Below are positions 8,769-18,670 of a DNA stretch of 47,369 nt, piece after piece. How positions within the stretch are numbered: the stretch's first letter is position 1; each line of letters opens with the position of its first letter. Origin of the DNA: Sphingopyxis sp. (GTDB lineage Bacteria; Pseudomonadota; Alphaproteobacteria; Sphingomonadales; Sphingomonadaceae); contig NZ_JAIBES010000132.1 of the NCBI RefSeq assembly GCF_019459305.1, positions 1 through 47,369 on the forward strand, read 5' to 3'. Below the pieces are notes generated by a model. That model ran no database searches. It was given only the letters and a program-made list of their open reading frames with translations, and was not told the DNA's origin. The position numbers were made by a program, and so were the translations under genes.

Positions 8769-11729
8769 ATGAAAAGTAATCTTAGGAATTTTCGCTTTAT
8801 CAGTCCGATTATTGCGTCTTCTATGGCAGGTTTTGGAGCCCCTGTTGTTGCTCAGGCAGTCGAGCCGCACTCGCCGACCTCAGATTCTGAAATTTCCTTG
8901 CCCATGGCAGACTCTGCTGACAGCGAGAATGCGAACAGCAACGAGATTGTTGTCACCGGGTCACTGCTCAGAAATCCCGCATCGGAGGGCCAGGCTCCGG
9001 TCCTGGTGCTCAATGCCGATGAAGCAAACCAGCGTCAGGCCAACACAGCGCAGGACCTGCTGCGTGATTTGCCGGGCGCGGTTGCCGGCATAGGCACTGC
9101 TGTCAACAATGTTGGCGTGACGGGAACATCGACCGTTAACCTCCGGGGCCTTGGGTCAAACCGCAATCTTGTTCTGCTCGACGGAAATCGTGTCGTCCCT
9201 TCTGATCTGACCAGCGTTACCGATCTGAATAACATTCCGCTGGCTCTGATTGAACGGACAGAGGTACTGACCGGAGGCGCATCGACCACATATGGGGCGG
9301 ACGCTATTTCAGGCGTGGTGAATTTCATCACACGAAAGGACTTCGTTGGGGCGGAGATTGCGGCGAGCAGCCAGATCACGCAGAAGGGTGACGGAGCCTA
9401 TCATCGGATCGACGTTACTTTGGGAGCCGATTTTGCCGATGACAGAGGTAATGCAGTTCTCTCGCTGGGCTATCAGAAATCTGATCCGATTTTTCAGAGC
9501 GATCGCGACTTTTCCCTGTTCAATGTCAACTCATTCACGGGTCGAGAGATCGGATCAAGTTCGGGCGTACCGTCGATTATTTCGATTGCAGGTACTCCTC
9601 TCAGCGGCCTGCAGGTGGATGCCGGGAGCGGTGCATTAGTCCCGGCCTATCGACCTTACAATTTTAATACGCTGAATCTGCTGCAGACACCCTTCGAACG
9701 ATACAACGTCTACGGTGCGACACATTACGACGTCACCGATGATGTCACCTTCTACATGCGGGGGATGTATTCGCACAACGTCGTTACATCGGTTCAGGCA
9801 CCCTCCGGGAGCTTTGGCAGCACCTTCGTCATTCCTTTGAGCAACCCCTATCTGCCGATCGCCGCGCGCGACCAGATATGCTCGGCACTGACCCTGAACC
9901 CGGCACAGTGCACAGCCGCGAGTTCAGCAAGCAGCGAGTCAGACCCGAACTACCGGACTATAAGGACCAACCTCTTCCGACGCGCCGTCGAAGTGGGACC
10001 TCGCATTTTCGACTTCACGACGGATCAATTCGATGCGCGCGCCGGCCTTCGCGGAGCAATTTCCGACAGCGTCTCGTTCGACGTGAGCGGTGCGTATGGC
10101 GAAAGCACGAACACTCAGAATGTCGAAGGCTATATACGGATCTCGCGTCTTGCCAATGCGCTGCTCGCGACAAATCCCGATAGCTGCCTGAGCGGGAATT
10201 CCGGCTGCGTGCCGGTCAACGTCTTCGGTGACGAGGGCAGCATCACGCCTGAGATGGCGCAATATCTGACTGCGGACAGCAGTTCATTCGTGAAAACATC
10301 GCTTGGTCAGATCCGCGGAGTCATCAACGGAGATTTCGGGACCAGCCTGCCCTGGGCATCTGATATGATCGACTTCGCTTTCGGCGCGGAGTATCGGAGC
10401 TACACCGCTTTGCAGGCCGGAGACGAACTATCAAGCAGTGGTGATCTCGGTGGTAATACCGGGGCTATCCTGCCAATCAGTGGCCGCTACGATGTGGTGG
10501 AGGGTTTCAGCGAAATCAGTATTCCTGTCATCCAAGACAGGCCAGGCATCGAAAATCTGCTGCTGAATGGCGGGATCCGCTACTCCAGCTACGAGATCTT
10601 TGCGCCGGATTCTCCAACCTTCAACACCACAACATGGAAAATAGGTGGCGAATATTCGCCAGTGAGGGGACTCAGGTTCAGGGGGGGCTACCAGAGGGCC
10701 GTCCGCGCGCCCAACTTTGGTGAACTCTTCAGTCCTTCACAGCGAACTCTCTCGTCACTCAATTCCGACAGATGTGCCGGTGCCGCTCCGACAACTGATG
10801 TCATTTTGCGCGCTGTGTGCCTGGCCCAGGGCGCCCCCGAAAGTGCCATTGGCTTCATTCCCGAACTGACCTCCGGTCTGGCCAATAACACCTCTGGCGG
10901 AAACCCGAACCTCAGCCCCGAAAATTCCGACAGTTATACCGTGGGGTTGGTCGTGGAGCCGTCAATCTGGCTCGACGGTTTTTCAGCGACAGTCGACTAT
11001 TATCATATCAGAATCGTCGACGCGATATCCGCGCCCAGCGCCGCTGAAGTATACGGGCAGTGCTTCAATAACCTGACGGGCTCCAGTGCTGCCAGTCCCG
11101 AATGCACGCAAATAAGACGAAATCCGGTCGATGGGTCGCTTCTGGGCAGCGACGGCGTGCCTGGTGTACCGACTCCGCTGACGAATGCCGGAAAATATGA
11201 GACGGCGGGTATCGATGTCGGCGTCAATTATCGACGCAGCATCGGGGCGGTCGACCTCAATCTGAGTTTTAACGGTAACTGGACTTCGTATGCCCGGTAT
11301 CAGGCAACCTCCGGTTCGGTGAACCGGGACTGTGCTGGCTATTACAGTGTGTCCTGCGGCTCGCTGCAGCCGAAAATCTCCTGGACCCAGAGAACGACGC
11401 TTGTCTACGATGACGTTTCTCTTTCCCTGCTCTGGCGGCACCTTGGATCAATGGAACAGGAGCCTCTGTCTGTCGCCACGGGTGGTTTGGCGTGTTGCGG
11501 ATACGACAGGATTTCCGCCTACGATCTTTTCGATCTGACGGCGAGATTTGAACTGCGCGATCGCTTCACCTTCCTTGCGACCGTGCAAAACCTCTTCGAT
11601 CGAGATCCTCCATTTGTCGGCGCCAATATCGGGCCCCGCAATCCCTCGTTCAACCAGGCGAACACCTTCCCCTCGACTTACGACGCGCTTGGTCGCCGTA
11701 TCGCTGTAGGTGTCAATGTGACTTTCTGA
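8769..11729 (+). CDS. TonB-dependent outer-membrane receptor
   Basis: A 986-aa receptor for energised uptake across the outer membrane. It has an N-terminal signal sequence ending near VVAQA, and a TonB-box/plug entry (NEIVVTGSLLRNP). The plug domain follows (TAQDLLRDLPGAVAGIG, VNLRGLGSNRNLVLLDGNRV, IERTEVLTGGASTTYGADAISGVV) and then a large beta-barrel. The barrel ends in the expected aromatic C-terminal strand (GVNVTF). The plug pattern is the sphingomonad/Caulobacter family that often imports organic nutrients rather than siderophores. Base composition is visibly lower in GC than the core genes to the left. It is followed closely by a RidA-like gene on the same strand, and the catabolic genes lie just beyond, so it may import that pathway's substrate. 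Confidence 0.93.
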   Translation: MKSNLRNFRFISPIIASSMAGFGAPVVAQAVEPHSPTSDSEISLPMADSADSENANSNEIVVTGSLLRNPASEGQAPVLVLNADEANQRQANTAQDLLRDLPGAVAGIGTAVNNVGVTGTSTVNLRGLGSNRNLVLLDGNRVVPSDLTSVTDLNNIPLALIERTEVLTGGASTTYGADAISGVVNFITRKDFVGAEIAASSQITQKGDGAYHRIDVTLGADFADDRGNAVLSLGYQKSDPIFQSDRDFSLFNVNSFTGREIGSSSGVPSIISIAGTPLSGLQVDAGSGALVPAYRPYNFNTLNLLQTPFERYNVYGATHYDVTDDVTFYMRGMYSHNVVTSVQAPSGSFGSTFVIPLSNPYLPIAARDQICSALTLNPAQCTAASSASSESDPNYRTIRTNLFRRAVEVGPRIFDFTTDQFDARAGLRGAISDSVSFDVSGAYGESTNTQNVEGYIRISRLANALLATNPDSCLSGNSGCVPVNVFGDEGSITPEMAQYLTADSSSFVKTSLGQIRGVINGDFGTSLPWASDMIDFAFGAEYRSYTALQAGDELSSSGDLGGNTGAILPISGRYDVVEGFSEISIPVIQDRPGIENLLLNGGIRYSSYEIFAPDSPTFNTTTWKIGGEYSPVRGLRFRGGYQRAVRAPNFGELFSPSQRTLSSLNSDRCAGAAPTTDVILRAVCLAQGAPESAIGFIPELTSGLANNTSGGNPNLSPENSDSYTVGLVVEPSIWLDGFSATVDYYHIRIVDAISAPSAAEVYGQCFNNLTGSSAASPECTQIRRNPVDGSLLGSDGVPGVPTPLTNAGKYETAGIDVGVNYRRSIGAVDLNLSFNGNWTSYARYQATSGSVNRDCAGYYSVSCGSLQPKISWTQRTTLVYDDVSLSLLWRHLGSMEQEPLSVATGGLACCGYDRISAYDLFDLTARFELRDRFTFLATVQNLFDRDPPFVGANIGPRNPSFNQANTFPSTYDALGRRIAVGVNVTF

Positions 11730-11817
11730 GCAGACCTCGGTGAAGCAATCAGGTCGGGCAGCTGATGGATATGGCGGAACATATTTTCGGCCATGATATC
11801 GTGAAAGGTAAAATCGA

Positions 11818-12375
11818 ATGACTCACAATCTTGCTGACAGACGCCGCGTTCTGACCGGGCTGGCAGGAGCTGTCGGAGCGGCGGCGGTGATATCTACAAA
11901 TGGCCACGCGCAGGAGTCGAAGGGGACAGGAACCGAAGGACCGCTTCCACCGGAAGGTGAGATCACCAAATTCAGCACTGGCGGGTATTATGAAATCAAT
12001 CACAATTACTCGCGAGCGGTAGTCCTCGACAACTGGATTTTCATGTCCAACACAGCCGGGATAGACCCTGCAACGGGCACATTTCCGCCGGATCCCGTTC
12101 AGCAAGCGAGGTTTGCAATCGATAAGATCGAGAAATCTCTTGCTGAGCTCGGCAGTGGTCTGGCGGATATCGTCCGTTATGTCGCCCACATCCCCAACAG
12201 AGATGACCTTTTTCCGGTGATGAACTTTGTTACGAGTCGCTTTGAGGGAATTGATCCTGCCGTGACCCTGTTATGTACGCCGCTTGGATCAGACGATTAT
12301 AAAGTTGAGCTCGAGGTCACAGCCTATCGAACAGCAGGCAAGCGAACAGAGAAGCGCCTTCTGAAGAAGCTTTAA
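11818..12375 (+). CDS. Tat-exported RidA/YjgF-family protein
   Basis: A 185-aa protein with an N-terminal twin-arginine-like signal ([20 protein letters not shown], cleavage near GHAQ). A RidA/YjgF/UK114 domain follows from about residue 50 ([48 protein letters not shown]). RidA proteins hydrolyse reactive enamine/imine intermediates in the cytoplasm, so a periplasmic version is a specialised branch. The Arg needed for deaminase activity in canonical RidA lies near the end of the domain; here that region reads [10 protein letters not shown], where RPxRS-type motifs are usual, so it may not be a deaminase. It is 88 bp after the TonB receptor, likely co-transcribed, and ends tail-to-tail with the reductase remnant. 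Confidence 0.82.
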   Translation: MTHNLADRRRVLTGLAGAVGAAAVISTNGHAQESKGTGTEGPLPPEGEITKFSTGGYYEINHNYSRAVVLDNWIFMSNTAGIDPATGTFPPDPVQQARFAIDKIEKSLAELGSGLADIVRYVAHIPNRDDLFPVMNFVTSRFEGIDPAVTLLCTPLGSDDYKVELEVTAYRTAGKRTEKRLLKKL

Positions 12376-13441
12376 TTTGCCTGACTCCGGCGCATGCTGC
12401 CGCCGGAAAAAGCGTGCCCGACTGACAGCCCTATAGTCTGAAGTCTGAGATCATACTGGTTGGACCAGAACCAAGGCAAAGCCCTATACGACGCGGTTTC
12501 CTCCAGATGTTTGCAGCTGCCGCCGCAGCCATATCGACAGTGTTCTGAACGCTTTCGAGGCGCAAGATCATGCCGCCAGCGAAGCGATTGTGATGTTCGG
12601 CACAATCTCCGTTCGCATAGACGTCCGGCAGCGAAGTACGGCAGTGATCGTCAGCTCTGATTCCGTTTTCGCCTGCTGCGCCTGCCTCGCACAGCGGACC
12701 GATGGCGGGAACGATACCAATGCCTTCGATGACCAGATCGCATTGCACGCGAGCGCCGCTCAACAGCCGTAAGGCGCAAAGGCCGTTCGCTACCTTGTCA
12801 GCGCCCCCAACCTGTACGCCGAAATGGAAAGCCACTCCGCGTGCCTCGTGCTCTTGCTGATAAAAGGCTGCGATCTCCTCGCCGGCCACGCGCGCCAGCG
12901 GACGATCCTGTACCTCGATCACCGAGACCCTGCATCCGCGTTCGCTCAGCACCGCAGCGGCCTCCAGACCGATGTATCCTGCGCCTATGATCGCGACCCC
13001 CGGAGTGTTTGCGCCGAGGTCGCTCCGCAAACGGTCGAAATCGGCCCGGCACCGGATGACATAGCTTTCTGACATGCCCGAAAGCGCTCCACCAACTCTG
13101 CGCGCGGCACCGCCGGCAGCCCAGATCATGGATTTCAATGCGATGGAATCTCCGTCCCGCGGGCGGGCCGTCTTGCCTGATGCATCAATCGCGACGACTT
13201 CTGCACCGAGCTGCAAGTCGATTTGCTTCTCGCCCCAAAAGCTTTCGGGGCGAAGGAGCATCTTGGGCAAACTGGTTTCGCCGGCGAGGTAGGACTTGGA
13301 GAGCGGAAGCCTCTCGTAAGGGAGCTCGTTTTCCGCGGAAAGTAGGACAATAGAGACCTGATAGCCCTTCCGGCGCAACTCGATCGCGGCATGGGCGCCT
13401 GCATGACCGGCCTCGACGATCAGAACGTCGGCACAACTCAT
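12372..13441 (-). pseudogene. Ferredoxin/rubredoxin reductase-type FAD oxidoreductase, damaged
   Basis: The protein from the ATG at 13441 matches the class-I P450/dioxygenase ferredoxin reductase family: NADH-binding fold VAIIGAGYIGLEAAAVLSERG near residue 140, ELPYERLPLSKSYLAGE near residue 45 and the C-terminal [10 protein letters not shown]. Three defects stand out. The first FAD-fold Gly is replaced (VLIVEAGHAGA, normally VLIVGAGHAGA). The frame breaks near 12490-12510; the conserved [17 protein letters not shown] continues in another frame. The C terminus stops about 50 residues early, directly against the RidA gene. Its start overlaps the upstream gene as ATGA. It was probably the electron donor of the ferredoxin/P450 system of this operon. 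Confidence 0.8.
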
Positions 13442-14286
13442 CGCAGCCAATTCGCGCGCCATGAAACGTGATCCGCCATGACGGCTGAAATGAAATAGTA
13501 GGAGTGGTCGTAACCCTCCCGCATGCATATTTCCGGGCTCATTCCCGCCCTCGCACACGCGATCGCCAGCGCGCCTGTCCTGAACTGTTGTTCGAGGAAC
13601 CGGTCGGCCGTGCCCTGATCGACGAGGAGACGTTCATGCCTCGCTCCGTCTTCGATCAGCGCCACCGCATCTTATTCTCGCCAGGCACCCGCATCCTTAC
13701 CGAGATATCTTTCGAAAGCTTTCATGCCCCAGGGCACTTTCGTGCCACGACGGGACTGTACGCGCTGATTGACCTGAAGCGATCAGGTTTGCGGAGGCCG
13801 ATCGTCAATGCGCCATGACCTCCCGTCGAATGCCCCATGATCGACTGCCTCGATATGTCTGCGGGAAAGTTGTGAGCCAGCACTGCGGGCAATTCCTGCT
13901 CGACATAACTCCTCATGCGATAATGCTGCGCCCAGGGCTCACGAGCCGCATCGACATAGAAACCGGCTCCTGTCCCGAAATTGTAGCGTTCAAGGTCCGG
14001 CACATCCTGGCCGCGCGGGCTCGTATCCGGCGCGACAAAGATCAGCCGATGATCGGCGCAGGCCCGTCGAAATTCACCCTTTTTCCGTCACGTTCGCATG
14101 TGAGCAGGTCAGGCCCGACAGATACCAGAGCACCGGCATTGTCTCGCCCGCTTCGAGCTCCGGAACTTAGGCAGAGAATGTCATCTCAGTACCTGTTTGC
14201 GTCGAGGCGTGGGTATAAACGCCCAGAACGCCGCCATACGCCGTGGCTTCGCTATCGGCATGGAGCTCGGGAGCTTTGCGCGACAT
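13438..14286 (-). pseudogene. fghA: S-formylglutathione hydrolase, multiply disrupted
   Basis: Pieces of one esterase-D family gene can be read in order across frames: AYGGVLGVYTHASTQTGTEM; MPVLWYLSGLTCSHANVTEKG; LIFVAPDTSPRGQDVPDLER; the nucleophile elbow GHSTGGHGA (GHSMGGHGA is usual); PWGMKAFERYLGKDAGAW; and LLVDQGTADRFLEQQF with the end GYDHSYYFI. In-frame stops occur at 14167-14169 and just before DAVALIEDG, with frame breaks near 14080-14090 and 13725-13735. The enzyme would hydrolyse S-formylglutathione made by the formaldehyde dehydrogenase two genes upstream, so that detoxification branch is locally dead. The intact neighbours argue against general sequencing error. Confidence 0.85.
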
Positions 14287-14292
14287 TGTGGG

Positions 14293-14610
14293 TCAGTCTT
14301 CCTGCGCGATACGCACCTGCAGCCCATCGAGGACGTCTGTGATTACGATCTGGCAGGACAAACGCGACTGCCGGTTCCGGTGCCCGGAGCCGTCGAGCAC
14401 ATCGTCCTCATCTTCGCTCAGGACTGGAAGCCTCGGAACCCATTCCTCTGCGACATGAACATGGCAGGTCGCACAGGCGCAGCATCCGCCGCACAGGGCG
14501 AGGATCTCATCGAAGCCCGCATCGCGCAATCCTTCCATCAAGCTGACCCCCGCCGGGATCGCCACATCCTGCGTTTGGCCGGAACGCTGTGTTACCGTGA
14601 TCGTCGGCAT
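14293..14610 (-). CDS. [2Fe-2S] ferredoxin (adrenodoxin/putidaredoxin type)
   Basis: A 105-aa electron carrier. The cluster ligands form the vertebrate-type spacing C-x5-C-x2-C ([13 protein letters not shown]), with the fourth Cys in RLSCQIVI. Such ferredoxins pass electrons from an FAD reductase to a cytochrome P450. Both partners are encoded nearby (reductase remnant downstream, P450 at 21.5-22.7 kb). The start codon overlaps the end of the formaldehyde dehydrogenase gene, indicating coupling within one transcript. Confidence 0.92.
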   Translation of the reverse strand: MPTITVTQRSGQTQDVAIPAGVSLMEGLRDAGFDEILALCGGCCACATCHVHVAEEWVPRLPVLSEDEDDVLDGSGHRNRQSRLSCQIVITDVLDGLQVRIAQED

Positions 14611-15722
14611 CAGAACACCACGACGCTACGGATCGACTTGCCTTCGTGCATCAGGTCGAAGGCGGTGTTGATCTCCTCCAGCCCCATGACGTGGGTGATC
14701 ATCGGGTCGATCTGGATCTTGCCGGTCATGTACATGTCGACGATCCGGGGCACATCGGTGCGGCCCTTGGCCCCGCCGAACGCGGTGCCGCGCCAGTTGC
14801 GGCCCGTCACCAGTTGGAACGGGCGGGTGGCGATTTCCTTGCCCGCTTCGGCCACGCCGATGATGATGCTGGTGCCCCAGCCGCGGTGGCAGGCTTCCAA
14901 GGCGGTGCGCATCACTTCGGTGTTACCGGTGGCATCGAAGGTGTAATCCGCGCCGCCATCGGTCATTTCGACCACCTTGGCGACGGTCTCCTCGCGGCTC
15001 AGCCCCTTGGAGTTGAGGAAGTGGGTCATGCCGAAACGGCGGCCCCACTCTTCGCGATCGGGGTTGATATCTACCCCGATGATGAGGTTCGCGCTCGCCA
15101 GCCGCGCGCCCTGAATGACGTTCAAACCGATCCCGCCAAGGCCGAAGACCACGACGTTGTCTCCGACCTGCACCTTGGCGGTGTTGGTGACAGCGCCGAC
15201 CCCGGTGGTGACGCCGCAACCGATGTAGCAGGCGCTCTGAAACGGTGCATCCTCACGGATTTTCGCGACCGCGATTTCGGGCAGCACGGTGAATTTGCTG
15301 AAGGTCGAACAGCCCATGTAGTGGTAGATCGACTGGCCCTTATAGCTGAAGCGCGTGGTGCCGTCGGGCATCAGCCCCTTGCCCTGTGTCGCGCGGATCG
15401 CGGTGCACAGGTTGGTCTTGCCGCTGAGGCACGACTTACACTGGCGGCATTCCGGGGTGTAAAGCGGGATCACGTGATCGCCCGGCTTGACGCTGGTGAC
15501 ACCCGGTCCGACTTCGCGCACGATGCCTGCGCCTTCGTGGCCCAGCACGCTGGGGAAGATGCCCTCGCTGTCCAATCCATCGAGCGTGTAGGCATCGGTG
15601 TGGCAGATGCCGGTCGCCATGATTTCAACCAGCACTTCACCGGTCTTGGGCCCTTCCAGATCGAGTTCGACGATTTCGAGCGGCTTTTTCGCTTTAAAGG
15701 CAACGGCGGCGCGGGTCTTCAT
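14610..15722 (-). CDS. frmA: S-(hydroxymethyl)glutathione dehydrogenase / class III alcohol dehydrogenase
   Basis: This zinc enzyme oxidises the spontaneous adduct of formaldehyde and glutathione to S-formylglutathione with NAD. The start at 15722 ([10 protein letters not shown]) has an AAGGAG ribosome-binding site. In the 370-aa protein the catalytic zinc ligands are visible in [11 protein letters not shown] (Cys near 40) and LGHEGAG. The structural-zinc cysteines are in [17 protein letters not shown], and the NAD fold is [18 protein letters not shown]. Class III-specific features such as the TDAYTLDG segment are present. Its place in a P450-containing catabolic operon suggests it deals with formaldehyde from O- or N-demethylation. 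A CAAATTGAC sequence lies about 145 bp upstream. Confidence 0.94.
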   Translation of the reverse strand: MKTRAAVAFKAKKPLEIVELDLEGPKTGEVLVEIMATGICHTDAYTLDGLDSEGIFPSVLGHEGAGIVREVGPGVTSVKPGDHVIPLYTPECRQCKSCLSGKTNLCTAIRATQGKGLMPDGTTRFSYKGQSIYHYMGCSTFSKFTVLPEIAVAKIREDAPFQSACYIGCGVTTGVGAVTNTAKVQVGDNVVVFGLGGIGLNVIQGARLASANLIIGVDINPDREEWGRRFGMTHFLNSKGLSREETVAKVVEMTDGGADYTFDATGNTEVMRTALEACHRGWGTSIIIGVAEAGKEIATRPFQLVTGRNWRGTAFGGAKGRTDVPRIVDMYMTGKIQIDPMITHVMGLEEINTAFDLMHEGKSIRSVVVF

Positions 15723-15938
15723 GGCGTACTCCTTTTGCTTCCAGGTCGACCGGATGTCCGCAACCGCCTGCATGTCCGAGGAAAGGGCTTTCTGATCTGC
15801 TCAGCGCACGATCGTTTGCGTCTTTCCAGCTCGGGTTCGCAGATGCCGAAAGCGCATGCCCAAGCCAAATTGACCTGTACGATGCTCAAAATTCAGCAAT
15901 CGAATAAATCCGGGATAAAAATTCATGAGACCCGGGCG

Positions 15939-16676
15939 TTAATTCATGCCCCCGTTCACGAAGATTGTCTGCCCGCTGACCCATCGCGTCCCGCTCGCGA
16001 GGAAAGCGATCACCTCTGCAATCTCGTCCGGCTTGCCCAGCCGGCCGAAGGGATTGAGCCCGGCAATCTTCCGCACGAGATCCTCGTCCTTACCGCGCAG
16101 GAAGAGATCGGTTTCCGTGGGACCGGGTGCGACGGTGTTGACGGTAATGTCGCGCCCGTTCAATTCCCGCGCCAGAATGAGCGTCAACGCTTCGACGGCG
16201 CCCTTAGTCATGGCATAGGGCCCGTATCCGGGAATGGCCTGCCTTTCCGCAGCGGTCGAGATGTTGATGATCGCGCCGCCGGGGCGCGTGCGCCTCGCGG
16301 CTTGCTGCGAGACGAGAAAGGCCCCCCGGATGTTCACCGCAACGAGGCGATCGAAGGTTTCGGGGTCGAACTCCACGAGCGGGCCAACCATCATGTCGCC
16401 CGCGCAATTTACTGTCACGTCCAGCCTGCCAAATGCCTCTTCCGCCGTGTCGAACAGGTTGCTGACATCGTCACTGGAGGCGACGTCACAGCGCACGGAA
16501 ATGGCCGATCCGCCGGCCTGCCTGACGGCATCAGCCACCTCCTGCGCGGCAGCCTCGTTCGAATGAAAGGCGACAGCGATATCATAGCCTTCTGCGGCCA
16601 GCCGTTCGGCTACCGCACGCCCGATTCCGCGGGAGCCCCCCGTGACAACCGCCGTTCTTTTCGATTCTGATGCCAT
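15939..16676 (-). CDS. SDR-family NAD(P)-dependent oxidoreductase
   Basis: A 245-aa classical short-chain dehydrogenase. The cofactor motif TGGSRGIGRAVAERLA, the NCAG variant of NNAG, the catalytic Ser in INISTAA and the YAMTK active site (YxxxK) are in the right order, and the end WVSGQTIFVNGG is typical. I chose the ATG at 16676, which has GGGGAGG upstream; a GTG two codons earlier is less likely. The substrate cannot be told. Within the operon it may oxidise or reduce a pathway alcohol or ketone. Downstream is a gap of about 215 bp before frmA, which may hold an internal promoter. Confidence 0.9.
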   Translation of the reverse strand: MASESKRTAVVTGGSRGIGRAVAERLAAEGYDIAVAFHSNEAAAQEVADAVRQAGGSAISVRCDVASSDDVSNLFDTAEEAFGRLDVTVNCAGDMMVGPLVEFDPETFDRLVAVNIRGAFLVSQQAARRTRPGGAIINISTAAERQAIPGYGPYAMTKGAVEALTLILARELNGRDITVNTVAPGPTETDLFLRGKDEDLVRKIAGLNPFGRLGKPDEIAEVIAFLASGTRWVSGQTIFVNGGMN

Positions 16677-16772
16677 GGGCACCTCCCCGCTCCGTGATCA
16701 GGCCTCAACGTCATTCAGAATGCATCTGGACATCAGCGGCTGTCGCCGCCGGCACCGGTCTTCCCTCCTGCG

Positions 16773-17231
16773 TCAATCACGCGAAAGGTGAACGCCCAGC
16801 GCGGCGATGCCCGCCTGATAGGCACGCGACAGAAACTGACCGGCTTCCCCGGGATTACCTCCGGTTGCGGTGAGGCTGCTCGACCAGATAACAACGCTCC
16901 TGCCGCCTGAAAGCGGCAGCACCTGCATTTTCCCGAGATACCCTTCGAAGGGAAGTTCCTCCGGGGGAAGCAGCTCATATTCAAAAAAGCGTTCGCGATC
17001 CGACAAGGCCAGCAGCCGTTCTCGTGCAACGGCTCCGGTATCGAAGGTCATGCGTCGGATTGCCCCCACCTCACTGACGCCCGCACCACCCTCCATCACG
17101 CAAGAGACGATCTCACCGGCCCATCGAGCGGCGGAGGTGAAGTCCCGGAGTACTTGCCAGGCCGTATCGGCGTCAGCGGCGATCACGCCGCTCTCCTGAA
17201 GTCTGATAACAGTCAATTCGAACTCCTTCAT
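16773..17231 (-). CDS. SRPBCC-family ligand-binding protein
   Basis: A 152-aa protein with the START/Bet v1-like pattern of polyketide-cyclase/dehydrase relatives: an early strand (SGVIAADADTAWQVLRDF), then SAARWAGEIVSCVMEGG, a strand with GAIRRMTFDTGAVARERLLAL, and a long C-terminal helix (GEAGQFLSRAYQAGIAALG). Proteins of this fold bind hydrophobic ligands or act as cyclases, hydrolases or transferases. No catalytic residues can be assigned. It is 25 bp downstream of the flavin oxidase gene, so the two probably act on related intermediates. Confidence 0.8.
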   Translation of the reverse strand: MKEFELTVIRLQESGVIAADADTAWQVLRDFTSAARWAGEIVSCVMEGGAGVSEVGAIRRMTFDTGAVARERLLALSDRERFFEYELLPPEELPFEGYLGKMQVLPLSGGRSVVIWSSSLTATGGNPGEAGQFLSRAYQAGIAALGVHLSRD

Positions 17232-17256
17232 CCGGGCGGCACGGCTGTCCTGGCTT

Positions 17257-18594
17257 TCAGTTTCCGCCGAAGCTGAAAAAGCGGCGCGCGGGATCGTATT
17301 TCGCGCGCAGGGTTTCGAGGCGCGCCAGATTGGACTCAGACATTACTCTGGCAGGGCGACGGCGCAGGTTTTCGTCGGCGAGCTGCGATCCCGCGCTGTG
17401 AAGCATGAGAGCTTCTGCGGCTTTCGTCGCCCAGTCACGATCCGAAGGCTGCCATTTTTTCCCGCGAAGGCCGCCATAAAGCGCGAGATAGGTCCGCGCC
17501 TCTATCGAGAAGGCCATGGCATCGCGCGTTCCCGGCGCGGGATTCCAGTTCAGCCAGAGAATGTGACTTGGCGCACCCGGCTGGTTTGCCGCAGTTTCCT
17601 GAAGCACCGGAATGACCTGCTCGACCGGTCCGTCGAGCCAGACATTGTCCGCATGCCAGCGGGTTCCGGTTGGAAAAATGACCTTCTCAGCCACTTTCAT
17701 GATGTTGCCGAGGGGCGCGCCAATCAGGGGTAGCGTAAGACTGGCGGCGGGCCGCAGGGGGCCTTTGTCGATGAACGCGACCAGCTCCTTCGCCTCGGCC
17801 CTGCTTTCGGCGAATACCGGTGTGACGACCTCGACCCCGTGGCTGAAAATACCGAAGGCCTTCCGGTTGACGACTATCTGGAATTCGACCTGCGATGAGA
17901 TTTGCGGGCCGATTTCATGCGCCCATCGGATGACCTTTTCCAGATGCTTCAGCCGGAAGACCTGCATCTTGATGCCCGTAAAACCAGGCCTTTCGTGCAG
18001 TGCGAGATAAAACTTTGTGACGATGCCGAAAAAGCCAGTCCCGCTTCCCCGCAGCGCCCAGAAAACATCTTCGTTCTGTGAGCGGCTTGCATGAATCAGC
18101 GTTCCATCGGCCAGCACAACGTCGGCTCCGGTTACGTTGTCGCAGCCAAGGCCCACCATACGGCTGTTCCAGCCGAACCCGCCCTGAAGGAGGAATCCGC
18201 CCATGCCCACGGTGAAAGCATGCGCCACAGGGAAGAACAAACCATGCGGCGAGAGGGCAGCGTCAAGGTCACCCGAAATACAGCCGGGACCAACCACGGC
18301 GCTGCGCCCGGCCGGGTCGATCGCGATCTCGTCAAGTGCGGAGAGGTCGATAAGCAGACCACTGTCGCGAATGTGATTCTGCGACCATGCATGCCCCCCG
18401 GAACAGCATGCGACCCGCCAGTTCCGGTCGCGGGCCCAGAGTACAGCCTGCGAGACATCGTCTGCCGATCGCGCTTTGACCAGCGCGTGGGGCCGGATAC
18501 CGGGATCCTCTTCGCCGAAACTGGTCGCGAGCACCGCTTCGTCAAAGCCAGGCTCGCCCCTCTGCCTGGCTATTGCGCGCACGTCCGGGTTCAT
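17257..18594 (-). CDS. BBE-like FAD-linked oxidase
   Basis: A 445-aa oxidase of the berberine-bridge-enzyme / FAD_binding_4 family, which oxidises alcohols, sugars or phenolic natural products with O2. I start it at the ATG at 18594 (GAGG 5 bases upstream, MNPDVRAIARQRG). A longer reading would run into the aldehyde dehydrogenase gene. The FAD domain contains CCSGGHAWS, whose His is the usual 8-alpha-histidyl attachment site, and VVGPGCISGDL. The second covalent site of bicovalent enzymes (Cys in GxCPTVGxGGH) is replaced by HAFTVGMGGF, so a single covalent link is expected. The C terminus YDPARRFFSFGGN is the typical BBE end. No signal peptide, so cytoplasmic. Confidence 0.88.
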   Translation of the reverse strand: MNPDVRAIARQRGEPGFDEAVLATSFGEEDPGIRPHALVKARSADDVSQAVLWARDRNWRVACCSGGHAWSQNHIRDSGLLIDLSALDEIAIDPAGRSAVVGPGCISGDLDAALSPHGLFFPVAHAFTVGMGGFLLQGGFGWNSRMVGLGCDNVTGADVVLADGTLIHASRSQNEDVFWALRGSGTGFFGIVTKFYLALHERPGFTGIKMQVFRLKHLEKVIRWAHEIGPQISSQVEFQIVVNRKAFGIFSHGVEVVTPVFAESRAEAKELVAFIDKGPLRPAASLTLPLIGAPLGNIMKVAEKVIFPTGTRWHADNVWLDGPVEQVIPVLQETAANQPGAPSHILWLNWNPAPGTRDAMAFSIEARTYLALYGGLRGKKWQPSDRDWATKAAEALMLHSAGSQLADENLRRRPARVMSESNLARLETLRAKYDPARRFFSFGGN

Positions 18595-18670
18595 GACGTC
18601 CTCGACAGCGAATAGTGAGGGTTGCCCCGCGAACAAGGCGGAGCTGCGTGCGGCGGCCAAACCCCGGCCA

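Noticed and set aside
14646..16670. 674-aa open frame opposite frmA and the SDR
   Set aside because: Antisense to two well-supported genes and crossing their intergenic gap; composition His/Arg/Gly-rich, no domain visible.
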